NCBI GenBank assembly: GCA_030248215.1
Contig: JASANG010002902.1
Span: forward strand, 248,001 to 312,000
Direction of reading: 5' to 3'
Origin: Enoplolaimus lenunculus
Taxonomy: Eukaryota > Nematoda > Enoplea > Enoplida > Thoracostomopsidae
Length of the DNA stretch: 64,000 nucleotides
In this document: positions 47,789 through 58,869 of the stretch, piece by piece
How positions within the stretch are numbered: the stretch's first letter is position 1
Layout: each line of letters opens with the position of its first letter
The notes under the pieces: model-generated
Databases searched by the model: none
What the model saw: only the letters and a program-made list of their open reading frames with translations
Told to the model about the DNA's origin: nothing
Position numbers and translations under genes: made by a program

Positions 47789-48484
47789 GTCCCATGTATA
47801 GAACAGGGCCGGATCGTTTTCCGAAGGGGCTACAATGTAGTCAATTCAAGCTTTACACTATTTTTTGCTTAGGCTAATAGGCTTTAGGCTTAGGCTTAGG
47901 AATAGGCTCATCCATACGATTAGGCTTAGGCTTAGGCTTAGGCTTAGGAATAGGCTCATCAATACGATTAGGCTTAGGCTTGGGCTTAGGAATAGGCTCA
48001 TCCATACGAATAGGCTTAGGTTTAGGCTTAGGCTTAGGAATAGGCTCATCCATACGATTAGGCTTAGGCTTAGGCTTAGGAATAGGCTCATCCATACGAT
48101 TAGGCTTAGGTTTAGGCTTAGGAATAGGCTCATCAATACGATTAGGCTTAGGCTTAGGAATAGGCTCATCAATACGATTAGGCTTAGGCTTAGGAATAGG
48201 CTCATCAATACGATTAGGCTTAGGCTTAGGCTTAGGAATAGGCTCATCAATACGATTAGGCTTAGGCTTAGGCTTAGGAATAGGCTCATCAATACGATTA
48301 GGCTTAGGCTTAGGAATAGGCTCATCAATACGATTAGGCTTAGGCTTAGGAATAGGCTCATCAATACGATTAGGCTTAGGCTTAGGCTTAGGAATAGGCT
48401 CATCAATACGATTAGGCTTAGGCTTAGGCTTAGGCTTAGGAATATGCTTATACTACTGTTCCAGTCATGTTCTATACATAGGCC
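47789..48484 (+). mobile_element. TTAGGC-bearing MITE, largest array
   Basis: 696 bp, with ends GTCCCATGTATAGAACAGGG and ATGTTCTATACATAGGCC and a perfect 8-bp duplication GGTACAGT (47781-47788, 48485-48492). The interior is about 13 higher-order units. Each is two to four TTAGGC hexamers followed by TTAGGAATAGGCTCATCAAT and ACGA, so units grow in steps of six bases. Open frames of 140-210 codons on both strands come only from the 6-bp period. Confidence 0.92.
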
Positions 48485-48754
48485 GGTACAGTGAATCAAA
48501 GTTGAAATAAACTGCAGCAGCGGTTAAATTTTTTATCTGTACGCTACCAATGTGAATAAAGAGATTATGGAACCGTGGGAACACAGCTATGGACACTCGT
48601 GGACACAGACTGGCAACGACAATGACGTCAACACAGTCAGAATATTTCAATCGGTGTTAGCCTAAAAAATTTAGTTAATATAATTGATTTATGATATTTT
48701 TAGGCGAAGTGCTATTCTATGGTTTAGCTTTATTAAAGTATGATGCAAATTCAA

Positions 48755-48936
48755 ATACGGGTGCCGCTGCGTTATACTTTTGTTGCCGTTCGGAGCCTTC
48801 CGTCACCGTGCGTCCCTTCTACCTACGGCGCCGTCCGTCGACACCCGCACGGTAGCGTACGGTAGTTATTCGCGTACGATATGGCACCGTCATGCACGTT
48901 GACGGACGGCGCCGGACGACAGGCATAGTGCCATCC
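48755..48936. mobile_element. GC-rich 21-bp-array MITE, short copy
   Basis: Left GGTGCCGCTGCGTTATACTT and right GGCGCCGGACGACAGGCATA, inverted. It lies directly against the next copy. Confidence 0.5.
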
Positions 48937-49273
48937 TAAGGGTTGCACTATACTTGACGTAAGGCGCCGTCCGTCACCGTCCGCCATCGTCCGTAACCCG
49001 TATGGCGCCGTCCGTCACCGTCAGTCACCATACTTTATTGTACGTGAGTTATTTGCGTACGATACCGCACGGTAACGGACAATGCCGCACGGTGACGGAC
49101 GGCTCCGCACGGTGACGGTCGGCTCCGCACGCTGACTGATGACACCGCACGGTGACGGATGACACCGTCCGGTGACGGATTCCACCGTACGAATGAGGGA
49201 CGGCGCCAGACGATACCGTGCTGATGATGGACGGCACCGCACGTCAACCAAAGTAAGCGCAACCCTTAAACAG
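48937..49273. mobile_element. GC-rich 21-bp-array MITE, long copy
   Basis: Ends AGGGTTGCACTATACTTGAC and, inverted, CGTCAACCAAAGTAAGCGCA then ACCCTTAAACAG. It contains about eight 21-bp units of the type CCGCACGGTGACGGACGGCT, with opposed CCGTCCGTCACCGTC units at the left, so it can fold as a hairpin like the element at 18407. Confidence 0.65.
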
Positions 49274-50272
49274 CATATCCGGTCCGCTGTCAAACATAGC
49301 CCGTTTGATATTGAAATTTATATCAGGTCCGCACCGTGACCAAACATTGCTTCCAGAGAGCGCCTGAAAATCTGAGGAAAGGTGAATAATTTTTCAAGCA
49401 TAAAAATTTTTTGAATGCTGTGTTGCGGATGCGGCCTTGTTTCATTACTTGCACATCGAAAACTTTGTCATCTGACTGTGTCCCAAAATCAACGCTTAAT
49501 TTATGTCAGCGGGCTACGTCGCTTTTAAGCTGAGAACACTTTCACATCGGAGACACATTAAAACCATTCAAGGTGTCAATCAGTCATAGAGAACCGATCG
49601 AAAAGTAACAATTTCCAACACATTATCTTCGATAATTTCATAGGGCGCAGCCGAAAAATGCCAAACAAAGGGGCGTTCTCTTTATTGTTTTGAAAGTATT
49701 ATCGCAGTGGAAAAATATATCTTAAGCGTAATAACAACTGATTTATTCGCAGACTTGTGGACGGCATCAAACTCGCTGATCCAGAACTTTCTGTTGAGCG
49801 AAAACTGTCTGAGAATAGTGGAATCTCGAGCAAAACGTATAGTCAAACAGAATTTTATTTCTCAAACCAAAAAGTTCTGCTTAGATCCCTACTTGGGGGG
49901 GTGCCTTGGTCTAAGCGCTCCCCCTTGACTTTGCCACTGGCCAGTGTCGAACTGAAAGACTGTTTTACCGACGGTCGATTAGCACGGACACAATTCTTCA
50001 CTGCTATGCTGCGGCTAAAAGTGGCGTGTTTTATATGACATACCTATGGCTCAGAATACGACAGGCTTAAAATCCAAAGGTTTATCTTTGTTTTGCAGGC
50101 TCATTTTAATAATTGCCGAATCGCACGGAAATATATTATTTTTTGGGTTTTTTGAGACGTTTAAAAGTCGCTGCTGTGAATGCTTTGAAAACTTTTCGTT
50201 TATTAATAGGATTTGCAGTTTTTTTCTGATCAGATGTTAAATTTTTTTAGATTATATTTTTAACGGTAGCTT
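49274..50272. other. intergenic, no gene seen
   Basis: Short open frames only, for example 49707-49928 on the plus strand, with no recognisable domain. Confidence 0.35.
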
Positions 50273-50435
50273 TTCCCATGTATCGAACACGGCCGGATCC
50301 TTTTCCGCAGGGGCTGTACCAGAGTCAGTTTAAGTTTTAGACTAATTTTTTTGCTTAGGCTTAGGCTTTTAGGCTTAGGTTTAGGCTTAGGAATAAGCTT
50401 ATACTACTGTTCCGGCCCTGTCCTATACATGGGCC
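50273..50435 (+). mobile_element. TTAGGC-bearing MITE, short
   Basis: Ends TTCCCATGTATCGAACACGG and CTGTCCTATACATGGGCC. The interior has TTAGGCTTAGGC and the conserved AAGTTTTAGACTAATTTTTT. Flanks GGTAGCTT and GGCAGCTG match at 6 of 8. Confidence 0.75.
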
Positions 50436-50488
50436 GGCAGCTGGCTAGACTATCATAGCCAGTTACTGAATTTTATGATGACAGACCT

Positions 50489-50646
50489 GTAGCCAGCGCA
50501 CCTTGCTTTGCGGCTAAAAAATTTCTCTAGGGGCATTACAAGCGTTTTCGTAGACTTACAAACAAGGTTTGATATTATCATTTAGGGGGTGCAAAAAATT
50601 TTCCAGGGAGGCTGAACCCCGCCCTGGTCCTTACCTGGCTACTGGC
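50489..50646. repeat. GTAGCCAG-type dispersed repeat, copy 1
   Basis: Starts TGTAGCCAGCGCACCTTGC and ends CCTTACCTGGCTACTGG, with TTTCCAGGGAGGCTGAACCC inside. Similar sequence is at 60325-60490 and 60966-61136. Probably a short DNA element; type unknown. Confidence 0.45.
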
Positions 50647-51537
50647 TCATAATGATAATCTTGCGTTGTATTTTTTCCACGGTTGCAAATATAAAATATA
50701 CGCTAGAGCGCATGCATGTATGAATACAGTTGTGACATCTGTATTGCGAACCTATTTTCTATAATAAATATATAATTCACTTGAGCCCAAAAGTATAATA
50801 TGAAACATATACAAAACGTAAAATAAAAAAAACCGAAAAAAGAAAGATAATACTAAGAAATATTGAACGGTTTGGCGTTGAGTTGAAACAATGGCTTAAA
50901 ATCACTAGCGTTTGCACTAACCATCACAAATTTATTTGCTGAAACCAGCACTGATGGAGTCTGTTGACATCATAGCCAGGTAAGCTCAGTATGAAATAGT
51001 TTGGTTGATTTTGGTTTGAGACGTATGCAGTTGTGAAAAATGAACCTAAAAATTAAACCAAACAGCAGAGTAAAGTTTCTTTTCCGGATATAATATTTTC
51101 AAGTCTACGGTTGCCCGATGTTCTCTACCAGTGGGCGTCAGTCTTAATGTGTTCTTAATGATACTTTAAAAGGCGAAAGTGCAACGTGTACAAAGTCTAG
51201 GCAATAGTTCAATTCTCATTGTTTTATGGTTGTTGTTGTTTTTTTTTGTTGTTTTTTGTTGTTTTATTGTTTTTGTTGTTTTTGTTGTTTTTGTTGTTTT
51301 TGCTGTTTTTGTTGTTGTTGTTGTTGTTTAGCGAAGCCCACACGGGTGTATTTAAAACGGTGATAGGTGACTTATGGTTAATCCAATTATAGCTGCTGCG
51401 ATTAAGTGTAATCTTAAGTTTTTTTACCAACGGTTCCTGAAGTTACGGTAGTGAGTTTTTTTGGTATTTTTATTAAATTTTTGACGCTTCAGAAAGTTTT
51501 ATTTTGTTGCATATTGAACCACTGGTGCTGATTTCTA
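50647..51537. other. intergenic, no gene seen
   Basis: Includes a T-rich (TTGTT)n microsatellite at 51228-51330. An Asn/Lys-rich open frame on the minus strand over it is not a gene. Confidence 0.45.
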
Positions 51538-51748
51538 CACTGCAAAAAATGGTTAATCAAATTGATTCTCTGTGAAATGCGCTCTACGAGACTACACTAA
51601 TTGAGTCAAAATTCGACTCCGCCAGAGTCAAACTTGCGACTCAGTTAGTCGAAATTGACCCTGGTGGAGTTTGAATTTGACTCAGTTTGTGTTGTCCCGT
51701 AGAGCCGATTTCGGAGAGAGTCAATTTGACTTACCATTTTTTGCAGTG
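51538..51748. mobile_element. Tc1/mariner-like MITE, ends CACTGCAAAAAATGGT
   Basis: 211 bp with inverted ends CACTGCAAAAAATGGTTAAT and TTACCATTTTTTGCAGTG, flanked by TA (51536-51537, 51749-51750). The middle is itself an imperfect palindrome with GAGTCAAA motifs. Confidence 0.85.
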
Positions 51749-51999
51749 TACTTCCCCGGTTGAATACTGTTAAATACAGTGTTTATCGCATTATAAACGT
51801 ATTATGGCAACTAATTGCAGTTCCGATTCTTCAGCACTTAAATTTAGGCATCTTTCCCAGGTACACTTTAGCCGAAAAAGCCCGCAAGATCCTAATACGC
51901 GGATCATGCCGTCCTATAAGTCCTAATTCATTTTAATATTTGAATCCAATAACAATTAATGAAAACTTTGCTTAATATAAAGGTCAGAATAGAGAGAGG

Positions 52000-52330
52000 A
52001 AGGAGACTGATATTATTTGGTCTCTCCAGAGGGTGCCCCCCGTGTTATTTAGTTACGTACTGTTATTTATTTTTAACCCGCCCTTCGCCGCCCTTCGTTG
52101 CTAATATATTCGGTATTGCAACTATCCGTTGAATTAAACGTTGTCTTGTGTCAATAGCTGGACCGATAATGCAAGGTTATACATAGGAATGTACTTTCAA
52201 AACTTAAGTATGCTTTAAAGTTTCGAACTCAACTTTATTTGGTTTTTGAGTCATTTATGCGCTACAATTAGGGAAAGTTAACATTTATGGACTCTAATTA
52301 AAGTTTAGGAACTCTATCCGCTTACGGACT
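52000..52330. mobile_element. decayed, truncated copy of the CTGTATTGACCCG MITE
   Basis: Shares GCGCTACAATTAGGG, TTCGAACTCAA and GTTGAATTAAACG with the copies at 28186 and 54107, in inverted order. The terminal repeats are lost. Confidence 0.5.
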
Positions 52331-52725
52331 CTCAGGGCAGACATTCACCAACAATTGTATAAAGGCTATTTTTCAAAATCTACCAAACGTCAATGCGGAT
52401 TCGACCTAAAGAAGCCACCCAGTCCATGACTCCATGACCTCCCACAGGCGATAGAAACTAAAAATTTATATTAAAATTTAGTACTAAAATTGCGTTTGGC
52501 TTTTCGCTCACTTGCGTGGACTCGGTTAAAAATTGTGGATCCACAAGAATCCGCGACGTTTTAAACTACGCAATAATTTAGTTGTTTTTAAAACCAAACC
52601 TGACTGTCGGATGTGCGACTTAATACGAAGACAGTTGGACTGGGTTGAATTTTTTACTGATTACTATTGGTCGTCACCAATGTTTAAAAACGGAAGCACA
52701 CAGTTCCTATTTCCTGCGGTTGGCC

Positions 52726-53044
52726 GGCCCAGTAGCATAAGAATATTCCTCACATTTAGCCTAAGCCTAAGCCTAAGGCTAAGCGTAAAGGATGAGCCTG
52801 TTCCTAAGTCTAAGTCTAAGCCTAAGTCTAAGCCTAAGCCTAAGCGTAAGGATGACCATATTCCTAAGCCTAAGCCTAAGCCTAAGCCTAAGTCTAAGTC
52901 TAAGCGTAAGCCTAAGCGTAAAGATGAGCCTATTCCTAAGCTTAAGCCTAAACCTAAGTCTAAAACATTTAGTCTTAAGCTTAAACTAAGTCTATTACAG
53001 CCCTTCCGCGCAAAGCGATCCGGCCCTCGTTCTATGCATGAGCC
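52726..53044 (-). mobile_element. TTAGGC-bearing MITE
   Basis: Perfect 8-bp duplication GGTTGGCC (52718-52725, 53045-53052). The left end GGCCCAGTAGCATAAG lacks part of the usual terminal repeat. The right end is TCGTTCTATGCATGAGCC. CCTAAG hexamers run between GATGAGCCTGTTCC-type spacers. The long open frame across it is a repeat artefact. Confidence 0.85.
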
Positions 53045-53511
53045 GGTTGGCCCGTTGACATAAACATTTGTTGAACAGCGAAAAATGTTAATTAATGTTT
53101 TGTTTACCAAAAACTAATTACTTTTGGGCCTACGAGAAAGGCAAGTTTTTTTCCGTCGAATAATTTGTGAAATTTGGCTAAAAAGTTGAACAAATTTGGC
53201 AAACCCGTTTAAATGGGTAATTGATCCCGTACCCGCGTGAATATTTTCTACTTCATAACTTAAAATTAAGATTCCAACCACATCAGGGTGCCTGATTTGA
53301 AAGCGTTTACCATCACTAGTTAGCTATAGGAGCTTAACGTTGAACCGTAGAGGTGACCTTCCTATTTGGCAGCAAAAAATTATATTTTAGACGATTCAAT
53401 CGAGTTACAACACGACATTAAACCTTTTGGCCCACGATAGCTTAAAGGGACGTACCGTATTTGTGACAAATTCCCAAAGTGGATAAACTTAAAAATTCCA
53501 ATAAACTTATA

Positions 53512-53609
53512 AACATTAAACTAATTTTTTGCTTAGACTTAGGCTAATTGCGTTAAGCGTAGAATTATGCTTATACTACTGTTCCACATCTCACAGTATA
53601 AACGTTGGC
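53512..53609 (+). mobile_element. remnant of a TTAGGC-bearing MITE
   Basis: Keeps AAACTAATTTTTTGCTTAGA, TATGCTTATACTACTGTTCC and a degraded right end (CAGTATAAACGTTGGCC). The left end is missing. Confidence 0.55.
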
Positions 53610-53894
53610 CAACCTTTTTTTATACGGTTCCAAAATATTAAACACCCATGACTTCAGTGATTTTTGCACCGGAAACCAAAATCAAATTTCCGGTTGGTCG
53701 CGGCATCAGGGTTCATTAAAACGGTTCGGTTGAAGAACTTCAACTGCGTTGTTGTGTTGATTTTGAATTTTCGCACTACTGCATAAGTTTAAATTTTCAT
53801 TTTCTCGGCGTCCAAATGTTCAGTTTCTATTGCTTTTTAACTTTTACTTTTCAACTTTAATCTTAAATGAAGTTGAGTGGAACTGCGGTATTTA

Positions 53895-54104
53895 CACTGC
53901 AAAAAATGGTCAGTATAACATTGACTCACTCCGAAATAGGCTCTACGGGACTGCACAAATTGAGTCAAAGAGGACTACGCCAGAGTCAAACGAACGACTC
54001 AGTGATTCGAATTTGACTGTGGCGGAGTCGAATTTGATTCAGGTTGTGTAGTCTCGTAGAGCCTATTTCGGAGAAAGTCAATTTGACTAACCATTTTTTC
54101 AGTG
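53895..54104. mobile_element. Tc1/mariner-like MITE, CACTGCAAAAAATGGT family
   Basis: 210 bp, with TA at 53893-53894 and 54105-54106. The ends match the copies at 51538 and 58141. The right-hand TA is shared with the next element. Confidence 0.85.
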
Positions 54105-54106
54105 TA

Positions 54107-54540
54107 CCGTATTGACCCGAATAAGATGGGGAGGGGTAATAAGAGGGGGTCCTCATTTTGAGTACCAATCAATAGAATTCCGTATCCCTAATAAGAGTCC
54201 GTAAGCGGATAGAGTCCCTAAATCCTAATTAGAGTCCATAAATGTCAATTATCCCTAAATGTAGCGCATAAAGGACTCCAGGCCCAAATAATTTGAGGTC
54301 GAAACTTTAACGCGTATATACTTAAATTCTGAAAGTACATTCCTAAGTATAGCCTTGCATTATCGCCCAAAACGTTTAATTCAACGGACAGTTGCAGTAC
54401 CAAATATATATCGTTAACGAAGGACGGCGGAGGGCGGATTAAAAATAAATAACAATCCGTAACCGAATAACAAGGGGGGTACCCTCTGGGGAGGCCAAAT
54501 AAATATAAATCCCCCACCCCTCTCATTCGGGTCACTACAG
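54107..54540. mobile_element. Tc1/mariner-like MITE, CTGTATTGACCCG family
   Basis: Begins CCGTATTGACCCGAATAAGA straight after the TA at 54105-54106 and ends CATTCGGGTCACTACAG before TA at 54541-54542. The interior is close to that of the 28186 copy. Confidence 0.82.
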
Positions 54541-54663
54541 TACTATGCAGTGAAGAATATTAAAGGTTAAAGCTGATATTGAACTCAACCAATAACTATG
54601 GTATCAATGGTTAAAATTTTAAACTATCCATTAAGTCGCTTAAGTATAAACAAATTATATTAT

Positions 54664-55066
54664 AATAGCGTAAGCTGAAGCTTTAGACTAATTATGTTGC
54701 TTGACTTAAGCTTAGGCTTAGGAATATGCTCATTGTTACGCTTATGCTTAGGTTTAGGCTTAGGAATATGCTCATTGTTACGCTTATGCTTAGGTTTAGG
54801 CTTAGGAATATGCTCATTGTTACGCTTATGCTTAGGTTTAGGCTTAGGAATATGCTCATTGTTACGCTTATGCTTAGGTTTAGGCTTAGGAATATGCTCA
54901 TTGTTACGCTTATGCTTAGGCTTAGGCTTAGGAATATGCTCATTGTTACGCTTATGCTTAGGCTTAGGCTTAGGAATATGCTCACTGTTACGCTTAGGCT
55001 TAGGCTTAGGCTTAGGCTTAGGAATATGCTTATAATACTGTTCCGCCGTTGTTCTTTACATTGGCC
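54664..55066 (+). mobile_element. TTAGGC-bearing MITE with a regular 42-bp array
   Basis: About seven 42-bp units (AATATGCTCATTGTTACGCT then TATGCTTAGGTTTAGGCTTA). The right end is TTGTTCTTTACATTGGCC. The left terminal repeat is missing, so it is truncated at 5'. Confidence 0.8.
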
Positions 55067-55913
55067 GTTGAATTTTAAAAATTTTAATTCCGCGATATTG
55101 AATTTTGTACGAAACCGATTCGATTGGGTATGCGAATGTAAAGTCTCACGCTGGTAAATCTTTTGAAACATACATACAGGTTTTAGGCTCAATATTTAAA
55201 CAATGTTACCCGAACGTTATTAAATTAGTTGCCTTGTGGGTATGCACTGAATGACACGTAATATTTACGAAAACCCAATTCAGCTCAATATATATATATT
55301 GGTGTTTTGGTATATATAGTTTCGGCAATATTGGTTTCATAGTACCATGTATATTAAAGCCGACAAACCCTTTTGGGAATCCATTTGTTTCAAGCGGTTT
55401 GTGGTCAAAACATGATTTTGATTCGAAAATAATTCTACCAACACAGGACTTATAAGCATTGCGATGGTGATCCGGTGAAACCTGAAATTAGGACTGCAAT
55501 AAAAAGTCAGTAGTGGATTGCAGGGACGTAAAGAAGCGTAACAGAGGGCTATTTGACCTTCCGAAATTTGTATAAACAACAAAAAAAGCCCCGTGTAATT
55601 AGCTTAAGAATTTAACCTTCTTAGATGTCAGCGATCAAAACTTTTTTGCGGCAGGTTATACTTTATCGTCCGAACTGACATCCGGTTTTGCACCAGTGAG
55701 TTGACGGTAATTAGTTCACAGAAAATAGGACGCCCCTAAAAGGGTATGAGTATAAAGACCTTAGGCATCTGTGGGACTTCGAAAACGTGCTCTTCAGGTG
55801 TGGTTCACCCTGCCAAATTCCGTAGGTAAACCTATTTAGATATGCTCAAAGTTCTGCACCATTATCGGTTAACGGTAGGCTTCCCAACGATACAGAGCAT
55901 AAAACTAAACAGC
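55067..55913. other. intergenic, no gene seen
   Basis: AT-rich, with a TATATATATA tract at 55290. No recognisable coding or RNA feature. Confidence 0.4.
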
Positions 55914-55921
55914 CAAACTTG

Positions 55922-56083
55922 GGCCAATGTTACTTTTAGGGCCGTAACAGTAGATTAAGCGTATTTCTAAGCCTAAGCCTAAGCCTAAGCCTAAGCCCAA
56001 GTAAAAAGTGTTGTCTAGAATGTAAGCCTACTCTTTTACAGACCGAACCACAAACCAGGACGGCTCTAAAAGTAACATGGGCC
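55922..56083 (-). mobile_element. TTAGGC-bearing MITE
   Basis: Ends GGCCAATGTTACTTTTAGGG and CTAAAAGTAACATGGGCC. Perfect 8-bp duplication CAAACTTG (55914-55921, 56084-56091). About four CCTAAG hexamers in the middle. Confidence 0.9.
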
Positions 56084-56521
56084 CAAACTTGTTAGCTTTT
56101 AGCTGGCTGGGCAGCGAAGCCTTTATGGTTTGTTAGTTTAACAGCGTACTTCCTCCAGTTGCTATTTCTGGTGTTCTAGGTATGTTTGAGAATACACAGC
56201 AGTCTTTGACAATTAATACTAAGTTTGTAAATGCGATTTGTTCCTGACCCCCCTATAGTGTGTCAATTTTATGGTATTTAGCAATATGATAAAATCGTTT
56301 ATAGAACCTATATTTTACGGGTTTGAGATGGTTTAAGAAAACGCCCTAAAGGTTTAGGCGTACGTACCATTTTGAATGCACCGCTATGAACTAAGTTGTC
56401 CAGCAATATTAATGAAAAAGAATAAAATTTAAATAACAGTGAATTTTAAAGTTTGAACAAAGTAAAATAATACATAATTGAGGGTAGTTTGCTGAACAAC
56501 GATATGATATCTCGCTACTTT

Positions 56522-56799
56522 CAGTGGCGGATTCAGGAATTTTTGACCGCCAAATGCTATGAAACGCACAAACATTGTAAGGTAGAAACCTTATCATTTT
56601 TTATCACGAAAAAATTTTATGAAGTGGAAAAATTGTAAGGTAATGGACCTTATCATTTTATCACAAAAAATTCTGAGGGAAAAATTAGGGACATTATTTT
56701 TTACAAAACGGTTTCTAAGGGGAAATATTGTAAGGTAGGAACATCACAAATATTCTGAAGGGGGGGCGTACGCCCCTCGTCTTGATCCGCTGATGACTG
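56522..56799. mobile_element. CAGTGGCGGAT-type MITE, copy 2
   Basis: Left CAGTGGCGGATTCAGGAATT; right CTTGATCCGCTGATGACTG. Inside are repeated GGACCTTATCATTTTATCAC and GGGAAAAAT motifs also found at 23176 and 59777. Confidence 0.6.
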
Positions 56800-56938
56800 C
56801 TTTATTCTACTACATAAGTAAATGTTTATTTATTTATTCGCGGCAGCTAAATTTTATTAAATTTAACTGATTTGTAAGCATCGACACGTTTTTTCAGTTT
56901 GCTTGCGGAAAGGATTCCGCGAAAACACACCAAATTAT

Positions 56939-57412
56939 GGCCCATGGAAAAATCAGGGACGGAACGTTTATCTGCAGGACTGCAATAGAGTAAGCGTAAG
57001 CTTTAGACTTGTTTTTTTTTGCTTAGGCTACACACAACGTAAATTGTCTTAGATATTCAAGAAATATTGTATGAAAAGACAATTATGTCTTAATACGGAC
57101 TCCAGACAACATACATGTGTGGAATTGCAGACTTTTATTTCATAAATTTTTGAGAAAGATGGGTCTAAAATATTTCAGACTTAAAAGTCTGAAATTTAAA
57201 ACTTTGTTTCATGAACGACTTAAGAGAAATATTTCTGAAATACAATACATTTATGTCTTGAAAATTTAAACAAAGTAAAGAGACTTGAAATTTCAAGACA
57301 ATTTATTTTGTGTGTAGACTGCGTCGGTATAAGCTAATTATTACAGTTTAGGCTTTAGGATTAGAAATATGTTTATACTACTGTTACGAAATCCCAAGTG
57401 TACGCTATGGTC
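56939..57412 (+). mobile_element. TTAGGC-bearing MITE split by a TA-duplicating MITE
   Basis: The left part GGCCCATGGAAAAATCAGGG to GCTTAGGC and the right part from GACTGCGTCGGTATAAGC to GTGTACGCTATGG are halves of one degraded copy, separated by the element at 57031-57314. Confidence 0.6.
57031..57314. mobile_element. Tc1/mariner-like MITE, ends CACACAACGTAAATTGTCTT
   Basis: 284 bp. The left end CACACAACGTAAATTGTCTT and right end AAGACAATTTATTTTGTGTG are inverted. TA on both sides (57029-57030, 57315-57316). The interior has AAGTCTGAAATTT palindromes. Confidence 0.8.
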
Positions 57413-58140
57413 ACTGGTCATACAAAAAAGATAATTTAAACACTTTCTACCCACCAGTGAAAATAATGCTACCATCATACCAAATTTAAAAATGGTGCCT
57501 AATGTTCAAAGCAAAAAATCCAATTCAAATACCGGTCGAATCGGGCATTTCAAAGCCATTCAAACGTGTCATTATAGATTATTTATTAGAACTCCAAACG
57601 GTGTTATATATCGACGCAAAGCACCAGATGCTACCAGTGCCATCTTATGAGGGTTGTATACATTTTGCACCCCACGTACACCTGGTCAGGGACGCAACTA
57701 CGGGTGGAGCGTAAAAATATACGGCGCTACCCTCTACAAATATCTTGACCCTCCTAAAATATAATTTTATCAACAGCATCGCATTGTTAAAGTTAAGGAA
57801 ATATTTCCTGCCATCGCTGTAAATCTATCTGCCTCCCCCCCTGATCTACTGGTGATTGCTGCTTTCGGTTCGGAATTGGCTATAATCGTGGTAGTCCATA
57901 CCCCGGTTTTATAACACCCATTAAAATGTGTTTGGGCAATTGATTTTTTTAGATGCCAGCAGCGAGCCCGCTGTGTATGGGAATCTACGGAACAATTTAT
58001 TGATATTTTGTCAATTTTTTATTTTTCAAGTATTTGTATATTTTCATTCGTGTTTTTCATTTTATTCGTAGCTCGAACACATCTGGCGTAAGTTGCAAAA
58101 TAAATTTTAGCTAAAAATATATTCACTGAAATTGCAGCTA
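57413..58140. other. intergenic, no gene seen
   Basis: A plus-strand open frame at 57502-57714 has no recognisable domain. Sequence at 57690-57860 (GGTGGAGCGTAAAAATAT, CCTCCCCCCCTGATC) loosely resembles the CAGTGGCGGAT-type MITE. Confidence 0.35.
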
Positions 58141-58349
58141 CACTGCAAAAAAAACTAATGAGTCAAATTGACTGTCTCCGAAATAGGCTCTTCGGGACTA
58201 CGCAAACTGAGTCAAATTCTACTCGGCCAGAGTCAAACGTGCGATTCAATGAGATGAATTTGACCCTGGCGGAAATCGACTCAGTTTGTTTAGAGTCCCG
58301 TAGAGCCTATTTCGGAGAGAGTCAATTTGACACACCAGTTTTTGCAGTG
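58141..58349. mobile_element. Tc1/mariner-like MITE, CACTGCAAAAAATGGT family
   Basis: 209 bp. Starts CACTGCAAAAAAAACTAATG, ends CACACCAGTTTTTGCAGTG, with TA at 58139-58140 and 58350-58351. Third copy of the family. Confidence 0.85.
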
Positions 58350-58675
58350 TAGTACCATGAGCTAGCTGTACAGGTGCCTGTGAACAACTTGTAGCAATTA
58401 CAGTTTCTTTTAGACAAAACGAAAATATCGCTAAGACAAGGTGTTGTTGCTTTGATATTAAAAGATAGAGTACTATTTACTAATGAGGCGTGTCTTAGAT
58501 TAATCTATATTGCTTGTGGTTTGTTTACTGTAATATATCAAGGAACTAAAATTGGCCTAAATGTAGTTGTATAGTAGCGTTCTTTCGAGCTAAAAGGAGC
58601 CGCCACTAATAGATATTTGCTCAGTTTAACACGTTATTTGCGTGATAACCATTAATGGGTTTTGTCTCCCACTTT

Positions 58676-58867
58676 GGCCCATGTAACGATCAGGGGCAGA
58701 ACGTTTTTCTGTGGGAATGCAATTGAGTCAGCTTAAGCTTTACACCAATTTTTTTCGCTTGGCTTAGGCTTAGGAATAGGCTCATTCTTTACGCTTAGGC
58801 TTAGGCTTAAGCTTAGGCTTAGGAGCATGCTTATATTACTGTTCCGCCCCTGTTCTTTACACTGGCC
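58676..58867 (+). mobile_element. TTAGGC-bearing MITE
   Basis: Ends GGCCCATGTAACGATCAGGG and CCTGTTCTTTACACTGGCC. Flanks CCCACTTT and CCCACATT match at 7 of 8. The interior has CTTAGGCTTAGGCTTAAGCT. Confidence 0.85.
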
Positions 58868-58869
58868 CC

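Noticed and set aside
47900-48440. True chromosome end
   Set aside because: The array is short, interrupted by fixed spacers and enclosed by terminal inverted repeats with a target duplication, with unique sequence on both sides.
47858-48510. Open frames of 140-210 codons on both strands (repeats of the types GLGLGIGSSIRL and LSLSLIVLMSLF)
   Set aside because: They come from the 6-bp period of the TTAGGC array, which is open in several frames at once. There is no start context, no splice support and no non-repeat protein sequence.
52533-53063. 176-codon plus-strand frame with Lys/Pro/Ser repeats
   Set aside because: Most of it is the CCTAAG array of a MITE with a confirmed 8-bp duplication.
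54692-55192. Long frames on both strands across 54.7-55.2 kb
   Set aside because: Artefact of the 42-bp TTAGGC-type array.
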